The translations under genes were made by a program, and so were the position numbers. A model generated the notes under the pieces. It was not told where the DNA came from. It was given only the letters and a program-made list of their open reading frames with translations, and made no database searches. From Sinimarinibacterium sp. NLF-5-8 (GTDB lineage: Bacteria > Pseudomonadota > Gammaproteobacteria > Nevskiales > Nevskiaceae): 64,000 nucleotides of DNA. Within the stretch, counting starts at the first letter, position 1; each line of letters starts with the position of its first letter. This document shows positions 18,160-27,454 of this stretch, in pieces. Where the stretch lies: positions 1,178,001 through 1,242,000 of the forward strand of contig NZ_CP048030.1 of assembly GCF_010092425.1 (NCBI RefSeq), read 5' to 3'.

Positions 18160-19566
18160 TCAGCGTCCCTTGACTCGCGCCATCAGCCGCCGGCGTTTTT
18201 TGATTTGCCGTCCGCTGAGTTGATTTTTCTTGTCTTTGTACGGGTTATCGCTGGTTTTGAAGCTCAGCAACAATGGCACCCCGACCAGCTTGAACGCAGC
18301 GCGGAAGCGGTTGGCCAAATAGCGTTTATAGGCTTCCGGCAGCTTATCGGTCTGGTTGCCGTGGACGACGATGCGCGGCGGGTTTTTACCGCCCTGGTGG
18401 GCGTAGCGCAGCTTGATCCGGCGTCCCAAAACCGCTGGCGGCTGGTGCGCCTGCACCGCTTCTTCCAGCACGCGGGTGACCTCGGCGGTGGGCAGTTCAC
18501 GCATGGTGGCGGCGTGCGCCACTTGCACCGCCTCCATCACCTCGCGCAGCCCGGAGCCATGCAGCGCCGAGATGTACAGCGTTGGCGCGTAGTCCAAAAA
18601 CGGCATTTTCAGCTCGACCTGATACTTGGCGCGCTCACGGTCGGCGGCGGACAGGCCATCCCATTTGTTGACCGCCAGAATCATCGCGCGCCCACGCTGG
18701 GCCACCAGCCCCAGCAAGCGCGCGTCCTGTTCACCAATGTCGCCCTGGGCATCGATGATGGCGATCACCACGTGCGCGCGCTCGATGGCTTGCAAGGTTT
18801 TGACGATGGAGAGCTTTTCCACGCCCTCCCAGACGCGCGCGCGGCGGCGCACACCGGCAGTGTCGATCAGCTGATAAGCCTGGCCGTCGTATTCAAACGC
18901 CACGCTGATAGCATCGCGGGTGGTGCCGGGGACGTTGGCGGCCAGTACCCGATCTTCACCGAGCAGGCGGTTGATCAGCGTTGATTTGCCAACATTGGGG
19001 CGGCCAATGATGGCCACCCGGATCGGCCCTTCTTCGTCTTCTTCAGGCAACTCAACGGGTGCAAAGTCTGCCAGTACCTTGCGCAGAACGGCGGCAACGC
19101 CCTGGCCTTTTTCGGCTGAAATCGGCAGTGGATCACCCAGGCCCAGCTGAAAAAAATCGGCCTGGGCACTGGCTTTTTCGCGGCCTTCGGCCTTGTTGGC
19201 CAAAAGCGTCAGTGGCTTGCCGCGCTTGCGCAGTTCGCGCGCGATCAGACTGTCGGATGGCGTCAGCCCGGCCTGGCTGTCCACCACAAACAAGATATGG
19301 TCGGCTTCGTCCAGCGCCATCCGCGCCTGATCTTCTGCCAGTTCAGCCAACGGGTCCTGGGACTCAGGCATCAGCCCGCCGGTATCCACCACCACGAAGT
19401 GATGCTGTTCAAACTTGCCGGTGCCGTATTGACGGTCGCGGGTCAAGCCGGGCAAGTCGGCAACCAATGCGTCCCGGGTGCCGGTGAGGTAGTTGAATAA
19501 TGTGGATTTGCCGACATTAGGCCGCCCCACCAGCACCAGTGTGGGTAATTTTTCGATCATCGCCAT
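18160..19566 (-). CDS. der: Ribosome-assembly GTPase Der (EngA)
   Basis: Essential GTPase of 50S ribosome assembly with two tandem G domains. Each has the P-loop GRPNVGKSTL (about 14-23 and 195-204), and the NKAE and NKWD specificity motifs are present. A C-terminal KH-like domain ends in a basic tail (KKRRRLMARVKGR). The 468-residue length is typical. It follows bamB as in E. coli, but a strong terminator lies between them, only 38 bp ahead of the start. Confidence 0.97.
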   Translation of the reverse strand: MAMIEKLPTLVLVGRPNVGKSTLFNYLTGTRDALVADLPGLTRDRQYGTGKFEQHHFVVVDTGGLMPESQDPLAELAEDQARMALDEADHILFVVDSQAGLTPSDSLIARELRKRGKPLTLLANKAEGREKASAQADFFQLGLGDPLPISAEKGQGVAAVLRKVLADFAPVELPEEDEEGPIRVAIIGRPNVGKSTLINRLLGEDRVLAANVPGTTRDAISVAFEYDGQAYQLIDTAGVRRRARVWEGVEKLSIVKTLQAIERAHVVIAIIDAQGDIGEQDARLLGLVAQRGRAMILAVNKWDGLSAADRERAKYQVELKMPFLDYAPTLYISALHGSGLREVMEAVQVAHAATMRELPTAEVTRVLEEAVQAHQPPAVLGRRIKLRYAHQGGKNPPRIVVHGNQTDKLPEAYKRYLANRFRAAFKLVGVPLLLSFKTSDNPYKDKKNQLSGRQIKKRRRLMARVKGR

Positions 19567-19604
19567 TGCCTTTCATTCTCCCGCCCGAGCAGGCGGCCAA
19601 ACCG

Positions 19605-19631
19605 ACAAAAAAGGCGGGCTGCGCCCGCCTT
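19605..19631 (-). terminator. Intrinsic terminator after bamB
   Basis: On the minus strand, stem AAGGCGGGC / GCCCGCCTT with a 3-base loop is followed by a run of T. It sits 31 bp after the bamB stop and 38 bp before der, ending the rlmN-to-bamB transcript at least in part. Confidence 0.9.
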
Positions 19632-19662
19632 GTGTAACCCTTGAGGCTTTGATCGCAAGCGA

Positions 19663-20799
19663 TCAATGCACGGTCAGTGCCGCAACCTTGCCCTGCTGGT
19701 TTTCAATATACAGGCGCCCATCGGCCACCACCGGGGTGGCGCGAATCGGCTTGGAGCCGACACGATTGCGCGCGACCAGACGGCCATCCTTGGGGTCGAG
19801 CCAGTGCAGATAGCCTTGATAGTCTCCGACCACAACGTGTCCTTCAAACACCTGTGCGCCAGACAAGCGCCGATATTTCAAATCCTCATTGCGCCAGGTG
19901 GCCGCACCGGTATAACGATCCAGCCCCCAGACCACACCGGCTTCATCGCTGACCACGATCACGTCGCCTGCGCGCACCGGGCCGGTAAAACTTTTCACGG
20001 CATGGCGCCACTGGACCTGTCCGGTATTGCGATCGGCGCGCACCACTTCGCCACCGAAGCTGGCAACGAACAAGTCGGCGCCATCGAGCAGCATCGCGCC
20101 ATCCACATCATTCAGACGCTCCAACTCATTACGTCCGCCGGGCACGGTGATCAACTGCTCCCACATCGGCTGACCATCGCGCATATGCAGTGCAGCGACG
20201 CGGCCGTTATCCATGCCGATATAAACGATGTTGTCGTCGATCAGCGCCTTGCCCAATCCTCGCAGAGTCAGATTGGGAACGGTGCGGTCGAACGACCACA
20301 CGCGCTGGCCGCTGACCGCCGACAGCGCCTGCACCTGACCATCACTGCTGCGTGCAATCACCAGCGTGCCATCACCGCTGGGCGCCGCCAGCGCCTCGCT
20401 GGGCATCTGTGCACGCCAGTAGGGCGCACCGTCAGTGCGCTTGAGCGCGATGATCTCACCGTCCATCGTGCCCATCAGCACCGTATTGGCGGCCAGCGTC
20501 GGCCCGGAAACGATCCGCGCGTTGGTTTTGACCCGCCACAGACGCTTGCCGCTGGCAGGATCAAATGCCTGCACGACCCCGTTGATATCGGCAGTAAACA
20601 CGCCATCGCCAGACACCGCCGGACGCAGCGCGGTGTAGTACTTGCCACTGCCCTCACCGGCCTGCACTGTCCATGCGGTCTTGATGTTGAGCTGCGGATT
20701 GACCACATCCTGCAACGGCGTGGGCTCACGCAGCTTGGCCTTGCTGGAACACGCAGCAAGCAGCGCCACCAATACCAGAACCGTCAGCCGCTGCATCAC
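19663..20799 (-). CDS. bamB: Outer membrane protein assembly lipoprotein BamB
   Basis: Lipoprotein of the BAM complex, which folds beta-barrel proteins into the outer membrane. 378 residues, with lipobox LVALLAACSS at the N-terminus and an eight-bladed PQQ-like beta-propeller (repeats such as GDGVFTADINGVVQAFDPASGKRLW and VYIGMDNGRVAAL). The ATG overlaps the yfgM stop by 4 bp. A strong terminator follows. Confidence 0.94.
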   Translation of the reverse strand: MMQRLTVLVLVALLAACSSKAKLREPTPLQDVVNPQLNIKTAWTVQAGEGSGKYYTALRPAVSGDGVFTADINGVVQAFDPASGKRLWRVKTNARIVSGPTLAANTVLMGTMDGEIIALKRTDGAPYWRAQMPSEALAAPSGDGTLVIARSSDGQVQALSAVSGQRVWSFDRTVPNLTLRGLGKALIDDNIVYIGMDNGRVAALHMRDGQPMWEQLITVPGGRNELERLNDVDGAMLLDGADLFVASFGGEVVRADRNTGQVQWRHAVKSFTGPVRAGDVIVVSDEAGVVWGLDRYTGAATWRNEDLKYRRLSGAQVFEGHVVVGDYQGYLHWLDPKDGRLVARNRVGSKPIRATPVVADGRLYIENQQGKVAALTVH

Positions 20800-21434
20800 G
20801 ACTGCACCGCCTCGGCCAGATCGTCGATCTTCTGTTGGAGAACAGTGCGCACCGCCGGATCCTCGACACTGGCAGCCAGTGCTTTCTGGTAAGCGACCCG
20901 TGCCGCAGCGTGATCGCCCTGCGCAAGCTGGATGTCTCCACGCAGTTCTTCAATCTGCGCAGCAAAATGGCCGGGCTTGGTATCCAACAGCTTCAACGCG
21001 GCATCCAGTTGCCCCTGCTGCCACAACACCTGTGCTTCACGCAGCCGCGCAACCATGCGCACACCCTCGTCATAGCCGTGTTCACGCGCCCATTGCAGGC
21101 GCTGCTGCGCTTGCGCCAGATCATCGGCATCGACCGCTGTGGCCGCCAGAACCAGTGCCGCGCCAGAGGCATAGGGACTGCTGGCGTACTGGCTGATCAA
21201 GGCATCGCCAAGGCGCTGAACGTCATCGCCACGCTGGGTATCGACCGCAATCTTGAGCTGCTCATACAAGCGCGAGGCCGTTGCATTCTGGGTGTTGCTG
21301 TAACTTTTCCAGCCCTCCCAACCAAAAATTGCGGCCAGTCCGATCACCAGTCCGCCCGCCAGCGCCAACCAGTTTTCCTTCCACCACTGCTTGAGTTGTT
21401 CAGCTTGTTCTTCGTCGTCGAGATGCGTTGCCAC
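20796..21434 (-). CDS. yfgM: YfgM-type translocon-associated TPR protein
   Basis: 212-residue inner-membrane protein: an acidic N-terminal cytoplasmic stretch (DDEEQAEQLKQWWKENW), one transmembrane helix (about 24-42) and a periplasmic TPR-like domain. In E. coli YfgM associates with SecYEG and periplasmic chaperones. It starts 18 bp after hisS and overlaps bamB by 4 bp. Confidence 0.9.
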   Translation of the reverse strand: MATHLDDEEQAEQLKQWWKENWLALAGGLVIGLAAIFGWEGWKSYSNTQNATASRLYEQLKIAVDTQRGDDVQRLGDALISQYASSPYASGAALVLAATAVDADDLAQAQQRLQWAREHGYDEGVRMVARLREAQVLWQQGQLDAALKLLDTKPGHFAAQIEELRGDIQLAQGDHAAARVAYQKALAASVEDPAVRTVLQQKIDDLAEAVQS

Positions 21435-21452
21435 GGCTTATCCGTCCTGTAT

Positions 21453-22736
21453 TTAAGCGTGAAGCAGACCGGCCAGCAGCGCGGGGAGTTCCGTCCATGC
21501 CAGGGTTTGCTGTTGTAAGGGTGAATCAGATGATCGCAGAGATTTTACTTGAATGCGCTGCTCGGCAAGCTCGGCCTCCCCCAAAATCAGCGCCAGCTGC
21601 GCACCGCTGCGATCCGCGCGCTTGAGCTGGGCAGCGAGTTTGCCGCCACCGGCGTTGCTCATCAAGCGCAGATCGGGCAACGCATCGCGCCATTGTTCGG
21701 CCAGCCTGGCCAGCGCGCGCGCGCTGGGTTCGCCCAAAGCACACAAATAAGCATGAGGGGCGGCATCGGGCAAAGTCACACCTTGCGCTTTCATCAGCAA
21801 AATCAGGCGTTCGATGCCGCTGGCCCAGCCCACCGCCGGAGTGGCCGAGCCACCGAGCTGCGCCACCAAGCCGTCATAGCGCCCCCCGGCGCAAATGGTG
21901 CCTTGCGCGCCGAGTGCGTCGGTAATCCATTCAAAAACGGTGCGGCTGTAGTAATCCAGACCGCGCACCAGGCGCGGGTTCAAGGTGTAGCCAATGCCCA
22001 GATCACTCAAACCCTGGCACAGGCCATCAAAGTGCGCGCGCGAATCAAGATCGAGCATGTCGAGCATCGTCGGCGCGTCTTTCACGATTGCCTGGGTTTG
22101 CGCCACTTTGGAGTCGAGCACGCGCAGCGGGTTTTTGTGCATCCGCTGTTTGGATTCTTCATCCAGATGCGCTTCGTGCTGCTGCAAAAAGGCGATCAGC
22201 TTGGCGCGATATTGCTGGCGCACTTCGGGCGTACCGAGGGAGTTGAGCTCCAGACGGACATCTTCAATGCCGAGCGCACGGATCAGGCGCGCGGACAGGG
22301 CGATGACTTCCAGATCAATATCCGGCCCGGCCATGCCGTAGGCTTCGGCACCGAGTTGGTGAAACTGGCGATAGCGACCCGCCTGCGGGCGCTCGTGGCG
22401 AAACATCGGCCCCGAATACCAAAAACGCTGTTGCTGATTGTGCAGCAAGCCATGCTCAAGACCCGCGCGCACACAGCCGGCAGTGCCTTCTGGCCGCAGA
22501 CTGAGGCTGTCGCCTTCACGGTCCTGGAAGCTGAACATCTCTTTTTCAACAATGTCGGTGACTTCGCCAATGGAGCGCGCGAACAGCGCAGTGTGCTCCA
22601 GCAGTGGCAGCCGCACTTCGCCATAGCCGTAGGCGGCAAAGGTGCGCTGGGCGACGTTTTGCACATGCTGCCAAATCGCCGTATCCGGTGGCAGCACATC
22701 GTTAAAGCCGCGCACCGATTGCAAACGGGTACTCAT
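21453..22736 (-). CDS. hisS: Histidyl-tRNA synthetase
   Basis: Class II aminoacyl-tRNA synthetase of 427 residues. It begins with the conserved [11 protein letters not shown], has motif 2 around [18 protein letters not shown], and the histidine-specific motifs [12 protein letters not shown] and [10 protein letters not shown]. The C-terminal anticodon-binding domain is complete. Its ATG overlaps the ispG stop (ATGA). Confidence 0.97.
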   Translation of the reverse strand: MSTRLQSVRGFNDVLPPDTAIWQHVQNVAQRTFAAYGYGEVRLPLLEHTALFARSIGEVTDIVEKEMFSFQDREGDSLSLRPEGTAGCVRAGLEHGLLHNQQQRFWYSGPMFRHERPQAGRYRQFHQLGAEAYGMAGPDIDLEVIALSARLIRALGIEDVRLELNSLGTPEVRQQYRAKLIAFLQQHEAHLDEESKQRMHKNPLRVLDSKVAQTQAIVKDAPTMLDMLDLDSRAHFDGLCQGLSDLGIGYTLNPRLVRGLDYYSRTVFEWITDALGAQGTICAGGRYDGLVAQLGGSATPAVGWASGIERLILLMKAQGVTLPDAAPHAYLCALGEPSARALARLAEQWRDALPDLRLMSNAGGGKLAAQLKRADRSGAQLALILGEAELAEQRIQVKSLRSSDSPLQQQTLAWTELPALLAGLLHA

Positions 22737-23842
22737 GCTTTGGGGGTTCCTTGTTCAGCGCGCGCGGCGAGTTTTTCGCGCACGAGGCGTTCGAGCGTGT
22801 CCACCAGCTCATCGTTATAGGCTTTGTGGGTGATTTTGCCGTCCACAAAAATCGAGTTGGGATAGCCGCCGGCAACGCCAATAGCGGCTTCGCGCGCTTC
22901 GCCAGGGCCGTTGACCACGCAGCCAATCACCGCCACGTCCAGCGGCTGATCAATGTCTTCAAACCGTGATTCCAGCTCTTGCACGGCCTTGATCACATCA
23001 AAGTTTTGCCGTGAGCACGACGGGCACGCGACCAGGTTGATGCCGCGCTGACGCAGGTGCAGACACTTGAGCAAATCCCAGCCGACTTTGACTTCTTCGA
23101 CCGGCGGCGCCGCCAGCGAGACGCGAATGGTGTCGCCAATGCCATCGGCCAGCAACATGCCCAAGCCGACCGCGGATTTGACCGCACCGGCGCGCGCGCC
23201 ACCGGCTTCGGTAATGCCCAGATGCAAGGGCTGCTCGATCAGCGCAGCCAGCTTGCGGTAGGCAAACACGGTCATGAACACTTCGCTGGCCTTGAGCGAG
23301 ACTTTGAAATCTTCAAAGTTGTGGCGCTTCAAAATATTGATGTGATGCAGCGCCGATTCCACCAGCGCATCGGCATTGGGCTCGCCATATTTTTCTTGCA
23401 GGCTGGCTTCGAGCGATCCGGCATTGACGCCAATGCGAATCGGGATGCCGTGATGCTTGGCGCAGGCCACCACTTCAGCCACTTTTTGATCATTGCCAAT
23501 GTTGCCGGGGTTGATGCGCAAACAATCCGCGCCGGCTTCGGCGGCGGCCAGGCCGCAGCGATAGTTGAAGTGAATATCGGCCACCAGCGGGATATAGCCC
23601 ACTTCTTTTTTGATTTTGCCGAAGGCTTCAGCGGCTTTGATCGTCGGCACCGACACGCGCACGATGTCCGCACCGGCTTTGACTGCCGCACGGATTTGCG
23701 CAACGGTGGCGGCGACGTCTTCGGTGTCGGTGTTGGTCATCGTTTGCACCGAAATCGGTGCCCCGCCCCCCACCGAAACCCGACCCACACGGATTTGCCG
23801 TGACAATCTGCGAACGATTTGATGATGATGGCTCATGGCCAT
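22733..23842 (-). CDS. ispG: 4-hydroxy-3-methylbut-2-enyl-diphosphate synthase (flavodoxin)
   Basis: Iron-sulfur enzyme of the MEP isoprenoid pathway that makes HMBPP from MEcPP. 369 residues with an N-terminal TIM barrel and the 4Fe-4S ligands in CPSC (two Cys) and [10 protein letters not shown]. The ATG at 23842 has an AGGTG ribosome site; another ATG is two codons downstream. It lies between rodZ and hisS in the conserved order. Confidence 0.96.
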   Translation of the reverse strand: MAMSHHHQIVRRLSRQIRVGRVSVGGGAPISVQTMTNTDTEDVAATVAQIRAAVKAGADIVRVSVPTIKAAEAFGKIKKEVGYIPLVADIHFNYRCGLAAAEAGADCLRINPGNIGNDQKVAEVVACAKHHGIPIRIGVNAGSLEASLQEKYGEPNADALVESALHHINILKRHNFEDFKVSLKASEVFMTVFAYRKLAALIEQPLHLGITEAGGARAGAVKSAVGLGMLLADGIGDTIRVSLAAPPVEEVKVGWDLLKCLHLRQRGINLVACPSCSRQNFDVIKAVQELESRFEDIDQPLDVAVIGCVVNGPGEAREAAIGVAGGYPNSIFVDGKITHKAYNDELVDTLERLVREKLAARAEQGTPKA

Positions 23843-23870
23843 GGTGACACCTATACGTCAAAGGCGCGCA

Positions 23871-24806
23871 TCAGCCCTGCGGCAGTGCAAAGCGCGCGGT
23901 GTTGTTTTCTCTTGTCATCCCACGCAGGTCGATGAGCTTGCCCTCGAAGTTGACTTCGACCCCGGGCGCGTTGCCAAGAAAAACACTCAGCGGCAGCGCC
24001 CCGGTCAACAGATCTTCCTGGCCCGCTTCACGGATGCCGTTGACCAGACTCTTGCCGTTGGCATCGTTGATCCTGACCCATGAAGTCTGCACATAGCGCA
24101 GCCGCAACTGCCCCGGTACGCGCGGCAGCGGCGCAGTGGCCACCGGCGCAGGCGTTGCTGTGGCCGCAGGCGCAGCGGGACTCATCGTTACTGCAAGTGT
24201 GCCCTGTTGCAGGGTCTCGTTACCTTCACCGATGTCGTCCTGCGCCACAGGCCGGAGCGTGTCCACAGAGGCCGCCGGAGAGGGCAGAGCCGACGCCGTC
24301 GGCACCGGGGTGACGATCGGCGTCGCAGCAGCAATCCGTGCCTCTGCGCGCTGTGCATTCTGGGTACCACTGCCTTCGCGTGCCAGCCACAGAAAAGCAC
24401 TGACCACGATCGCCGCCAGAGCCGCCAATACGGCCATGACCATCGGCAGGCGGCTGCTGGCGCCCAGCTCCTCACCCGAAGACACGCGCACCTTGGTGAG
24501 CAGCTCCACCGGCTTGGGCCGGGCATGTGCGTTGTACGCCGCCACCAGCGCCGATTCATCAAGCTCCAGCACCTTGGCGCAGCGTCGGTAATAACCCCGT
24601 ACATAAACCGGCTCCAGCAGCGTGTGATGATCATCACGCTCCAGCGCCTCAAGGGTCGCACGCGACAGTTTGGTATGCGCCGACATATCCTCCAGCGACA
24701 GCCGCGCACGCTCCCGCGCTTCGCGCAGCAGGGTGCCGGGGCTGGGGCTGTTGTCGGCCACAGTGGCCGCCATCGTCGAAGCAGAATCTGGATTATCTAG
24801 GGTCAT
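23871..24806 (-). CDS. rodZ: RodZ-like cytoskeletal/cell-shape protein
   Basis: 311 residues: an N-terminal Cro-type helix-turn-helix (about 24-90, LREARERARLSLEDMS), which in RodZ binds MreB, then one transmembrane helix (about 117-138). A Pro/Ala/Thr-rich periplasmic linker and a C-terminal beta domain follow (QTSWVRINDANGKSL, LSVFLGNAPGVEV). Position between pilW and ispG is the normal rodZ slot. The start overlaps the pilW stop by 4 bp. Confidence 0.93.
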   Translation of the reverse strand: MTLDNPDSASTMAATVADNSPSPGTLLREARERARLSLEDMSAHTKLSRATLEALERDDHHTLLEPVYVRGYYRRCAKVLELDESALVAAYNAHARPKPVELLTKVRVSSGEELGASSRLPMVMAVLAALAAIVVSAFLWLAREGSGTQNAQRAEARIAAATPIVTPVPTASALPSPAASVDTLRPVAQDDIGEGNETLQQGTLAVTMSPAAPAATATPAPVATAPLPRVPGQLRLRYVQTSWVRINDANGKSLVNGIREAGQEDLLTGALPLSVFLGNAPGVEVNFEGKLIDLRGMTRENNTARFALPQG

Positions 24807-25552
24807 GGCATTTGAGCCGCCACTGCTGCGGCTTCAGCGGATTCAGGGAACTCCAGCACCAGGCGCTGCGCAAAGCGCTGTGCGTTATCCGGATCGCCCA
24901 AGGCGGCTTCCGTGTGCACAGCGATCAACAGCAAATCGGGGCTGGCTTGAGTACGCAAATCATAGCGCTGCAAAAACGCGCGCGTGCGCAAATACTGTTG
25001 TTGGGCATAACTGATACGCGCCATTTCAGCCAGGGCAATCCGGTCATCGGGGCGAATCTTCAAGGCTTCACGCAAATAGCGCTCGGCGCGCGCAGGATCA
25101 CTGCGCCGCAGACAACGTCCGGCATTGCTCCATGCGGCCTCTGGCGTGGCATAGCCCGGCGTGCGTGCGGCCTTGACAAAATAACTCTCGGCTTCCAGCG
25201 GGCGATTCTGGCCACACAGAAACACCGCAAAATTATTGAACAGCGCCGGATCATCGGGCGCACCGGACAAGGCCTTGCGGTAATGCTTTTCAGCCAGTTC
25301 AGGCTGCCCGGTCTGCTGATAGACAAACGCAAGCCCCTGATGCGCAGTGGACAGATCGGCATCCTGCGCCACCGCGCGCTTGAGCTTGTCCAGCGCAATG
25401 CCGTACTGCCCGCGTTCGGCATAGCTCAGGCCGAGCTGGGTGTTGATACGCGCGGCGTTGTGGTCGGCCGCGCGCTTTTCGGCACTGGCGCAACCACCCA
25501 GGCCAAGCGTCAGCATCAACCCTGCCAATACGCAAAAAATGGCGTGATTCAC
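24803..25552 (-). CDS. pilW: Type IV pilus biogenesis/stability lipoprotein PilW (PilF)
   Basis: 249-residue lipoprotein (lipobox LGLGGC, lipidated C21) with about six TPR units (for example AHQGLAFVYQQTGQPELAEKHY). In Pseudomonas this pilotin helps the PilQ secretin reach and assemble in the outer membrane. It overlaps rlmN upstream and rodZ downstream by 4 bp each. With fimV it suggests a type IV pilus system, whose other genes are outside the window. Confidence 0.9.
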   Translation of the reverse strand: MNHAIFCVLAGLMLTLGLGGCASAEKRAADHNAARINTQLGLSYAERGQYGIALDKLKRAVAQDADLSTAHQGLAFVYQQTGQPELAEKHYRKALSGAPDDPALFNNFAVFLCGQNRPLEAESYFVKAARTPGYATPEAAWSNAGRCLRRSDPARAERYLREALKIRPDDRIALAEMARISYAQQQYLRTRAFLQRYDLRTQASPDLLLIAVHTEAALGDPDNAQRFAQRLVLEFPESAEAAAVAAQMP

Positions 25553-26763
25553 TGCACCACCACGGGAATGCCGCGCAGCCGGTTCTTCTGCCTGGAAGCT
25601 ACTTTGCCGACGAGCTGGCCACAGGCAGCATCAATATCGTCCCCACGGGTTTTGCGCGTGGTGGTGATGATGCGCTTGTCCCGAAGAATCTTGGCAAAGG
25701 CCTGGATCACTTCAGGCCGGGAACGCTTGTACTGGGTCTGCGGGAAAGGATTGAACGGAATCAGGTTGACCTTGGCCGCCATGCCCGACAGCAATTTGGC
25801 CAGCGCGCGCGCGTGCTCGGGCTGATCGTTGATCCCTTCGAGCATCACATATTCATAAACGATATGCGCCTTGCGATCCTTGCCCTGGGTGTAGCGGCGG
25901 CACGCGGCAAGCAGCTCGGCCAGCGGGTATTTGCGATTGATCGGCACCAGCGCATCGCGCAGGGCATCGGTCGGCGCATGCAGCGACACCGCCAATGCGG
26001 TATCGACATCATCACGCAGACGATCAATAAACGGCACCAGCCCCGACGTGGATACGGTGACGCGGCGCTTGGACAGGCCAAAGCCAAAGTCGTCGAGCAA
26101 GATGCGAATGGCATCGACGACCGCGCTGTAATTGGCCAGCGGCTCGCCCATGCCCATGAACACGACGTTGGAAATCACCCGCCCGCCGGGCTCACCCGAC
26201 TCGCTTTTCCATTGCTGCCCATGAAAATCGCCCCCCAGCGTGCGCGCGGCAAACCAGACCTGGGCGATGATTTCGGCGGTGCTCAGGTTGCGGTTGAAAC
26301 CCTGCTGCGCGGTGGAGCAAAACGAGCAATCCATCGCGCAACCCACCTGTGAGCTGATACACAGCGTGGCGCGGTCTTCTTCGGGGATGTAGACGGTTTC
26401 GATGGCGTTGCCGCCATCCAGACGCAGCACCCATTTGCGGGTGCCGTCCTGGGAGATTTGTTCGGTGACCAATTCCGGCGTGCGGATCTCAAAGTGTTGC
26501 GCAAGGCGTTCGCGCAGATCTTTGGAGAGGTTGGTCATCCCCTCGAACTCGGCCATGCCCCGGCGATAAATCCATTGCATGACCTGATCGGCGCGAAACG
26601 GTTTTTCACCCATTTGCGCAAACGCCGCGCGCAACTGCTCGCGCGACAGGCCAAACAGATTTTGCCTGCCCGCGTCAGCGCGCGCGCGCTGACCTTGCGC
26701 CGCCCCTGCCGCCTGCACAACAGCAGATAGGGTCAGCGGTTTTTCGGCAGCGGGCAAGGTCAT
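25549..26763 (-). CDS. rlmN: Dual-specificity 23S rRNA/tRNA m2A methyltransferase
   Basis: Radical-SAM enzyme that methylates C2 of A2503 in 23S rRNA and A37 in some tRNAs. 404 residues, with the 4Fe-4S cluster motif CAMDCSFC and the GMGEPLANY SAM motif. The C-terminal part has the family's conserved Cys in IDAACGQL. The N-terminus is about 25 residues longer than in E. coli and alanine-rich. It follows ndk by 24 bp. Confidence 0.96.
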   Translation of the reverse strand: MTLPAAEKPLTLSAVVQAAGAAQGQRARADAGRQNLFGLSREQLRAAFAQMGEKPFRADQVMQWIYRRGMAEFEGMTNLSKDLRERLAQHFEIRTPELVTEQISQDGTRKWVLRLDGGNAIETVYIPEEDRATLCISSQVGCAMDCSFCSTAQQGFNRNLSTAEIIAQVWFAARTLGGDFHGQQWKSESGEPGGRVISNVVFMGMGEPLANYSAVVDAIRILLDDFGFGLSKRRVTVSTSGLVPFIDRLRDDVDTALAVSLHAPTDALRDALVPINRKYPLAELLAACRRYTQGKDRKAHIVYEYVMLEGINDQPEHARALAKLLSGMAAKVNLIPFNPFPQTQYKRSRPEVIQAFAKILRDKRIITTTRKTRGDDIDAACGQLVGKVASRQKNRLRGIPVVVQ

Positions 26764-26787
26764 GACAATCTTTCAGAGCAGGTCAGA

Positions 26788-27219
26788 TCAGCGTGTGCGC
26801 GGGCACAATTCGGTCTGACCAAAGAAGTAGGCGATTTCGATCGCGGCATTCTCAAGACTATCGGAACCGTGGGCGGCGTTTTCGTCGATCGACGAAGCAA
26901 AGTCTGCGCGGATCGTGCCGGCTGCCGCTTTTTTCGGATCGGTGGCGCCCATCACATCACGGTAGGCAGCCACGGCATTTTCGCCTTCGAGCACCTGCAC
27001 CAGCACTGGGCCGGAGGTCATGAACTTGACCAGATCGCCAAAGAAAGGACGCTCGCGGTGCACGGCGTAAAAACCTTCGGCCTGTGCCTGGGTCAGGTGC
27101 AGCATCTTGGCGGCAATCACTTTCAGACCCGCTTTTTCAATGTAGGAAATCACCCCGCCAATGTTGTTCTTGGCAACGGCGTCGGGCTTGATGATGGAAA
27201 AGGTACGTTCAACCGCCAC
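26788..27219 (-). CDS. ndk: Nucleoside diphosphate kinase
   Basis: Balances NTP pools by phosphate transfer through an active-site histidine. The start is the GTG at 27219, because an AAGGAG ribosome site lies 9 bp upstream; this gives 143 residues beginning [15 protein letters not shown], the family length. A longer TTG start at 27246 would include that ribosome site inside the gene and is rejected. The catalytic His is H117 (NAAHGSDS). First gene of the large minus-strand cluster, behind a good promoter. Confidence 0.96.
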   Translation of the reverse strand: MAVERTFSIIKPDAVAKNNIGGVISYIEKAGLKVIAAKMLHLTQAQAEGFYAVHRERPFFGDLVKFMTSGPVLVQVLEGENAVAAYRDVMGATDPKKAAAGTIRADFASSIDENAAHGSDSLENAAIEIAYFFGQTELCPRTR

Positions 27220-27284
27220 GGCAACAAACTCCTTGAAGATACGCAAAAAAGACCGAAACCCGGAGGTCGATCAACTGTGTGAAA

Positions 27285-27321
27285 ACGGGCAATTATACCG
27301 GCGCTTGCTGCACTGCGGCAA
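27285..27321 (-). promoter_or_regulatory. Sigma-70 promoter of ndk cluster
   Basis: On the minus strand, -35 TTGCCG (27316-27321), an 18-bp spacer and a perfect -10 TATAAT (27292-27297) predict a start near 27285 and a leader of about 65 bases before the GTG of ndk. This is the most upstream promoter of the minus-strand block. Confidence 0.7.
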
Positions 27322-27454
27322 TTGAACCGACGGCAAAGTCGGCAACAGCCGCTGTCATCGCAGCTTTAGTGTGCAACTATTTGCATAATCAATTTGCCGC
27401 ATATTAGAGTTGCGGCGTCGTTTTCAACCTCATCTTTTGCAACAGGAATCCAAG

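Noticed and set aside
27220-27246. Longer ndk start at TTG 27246
   Set aside because: The extension contains the AAGGAG ribosome site that serves the GTG at 27219, which gives the exact family length.
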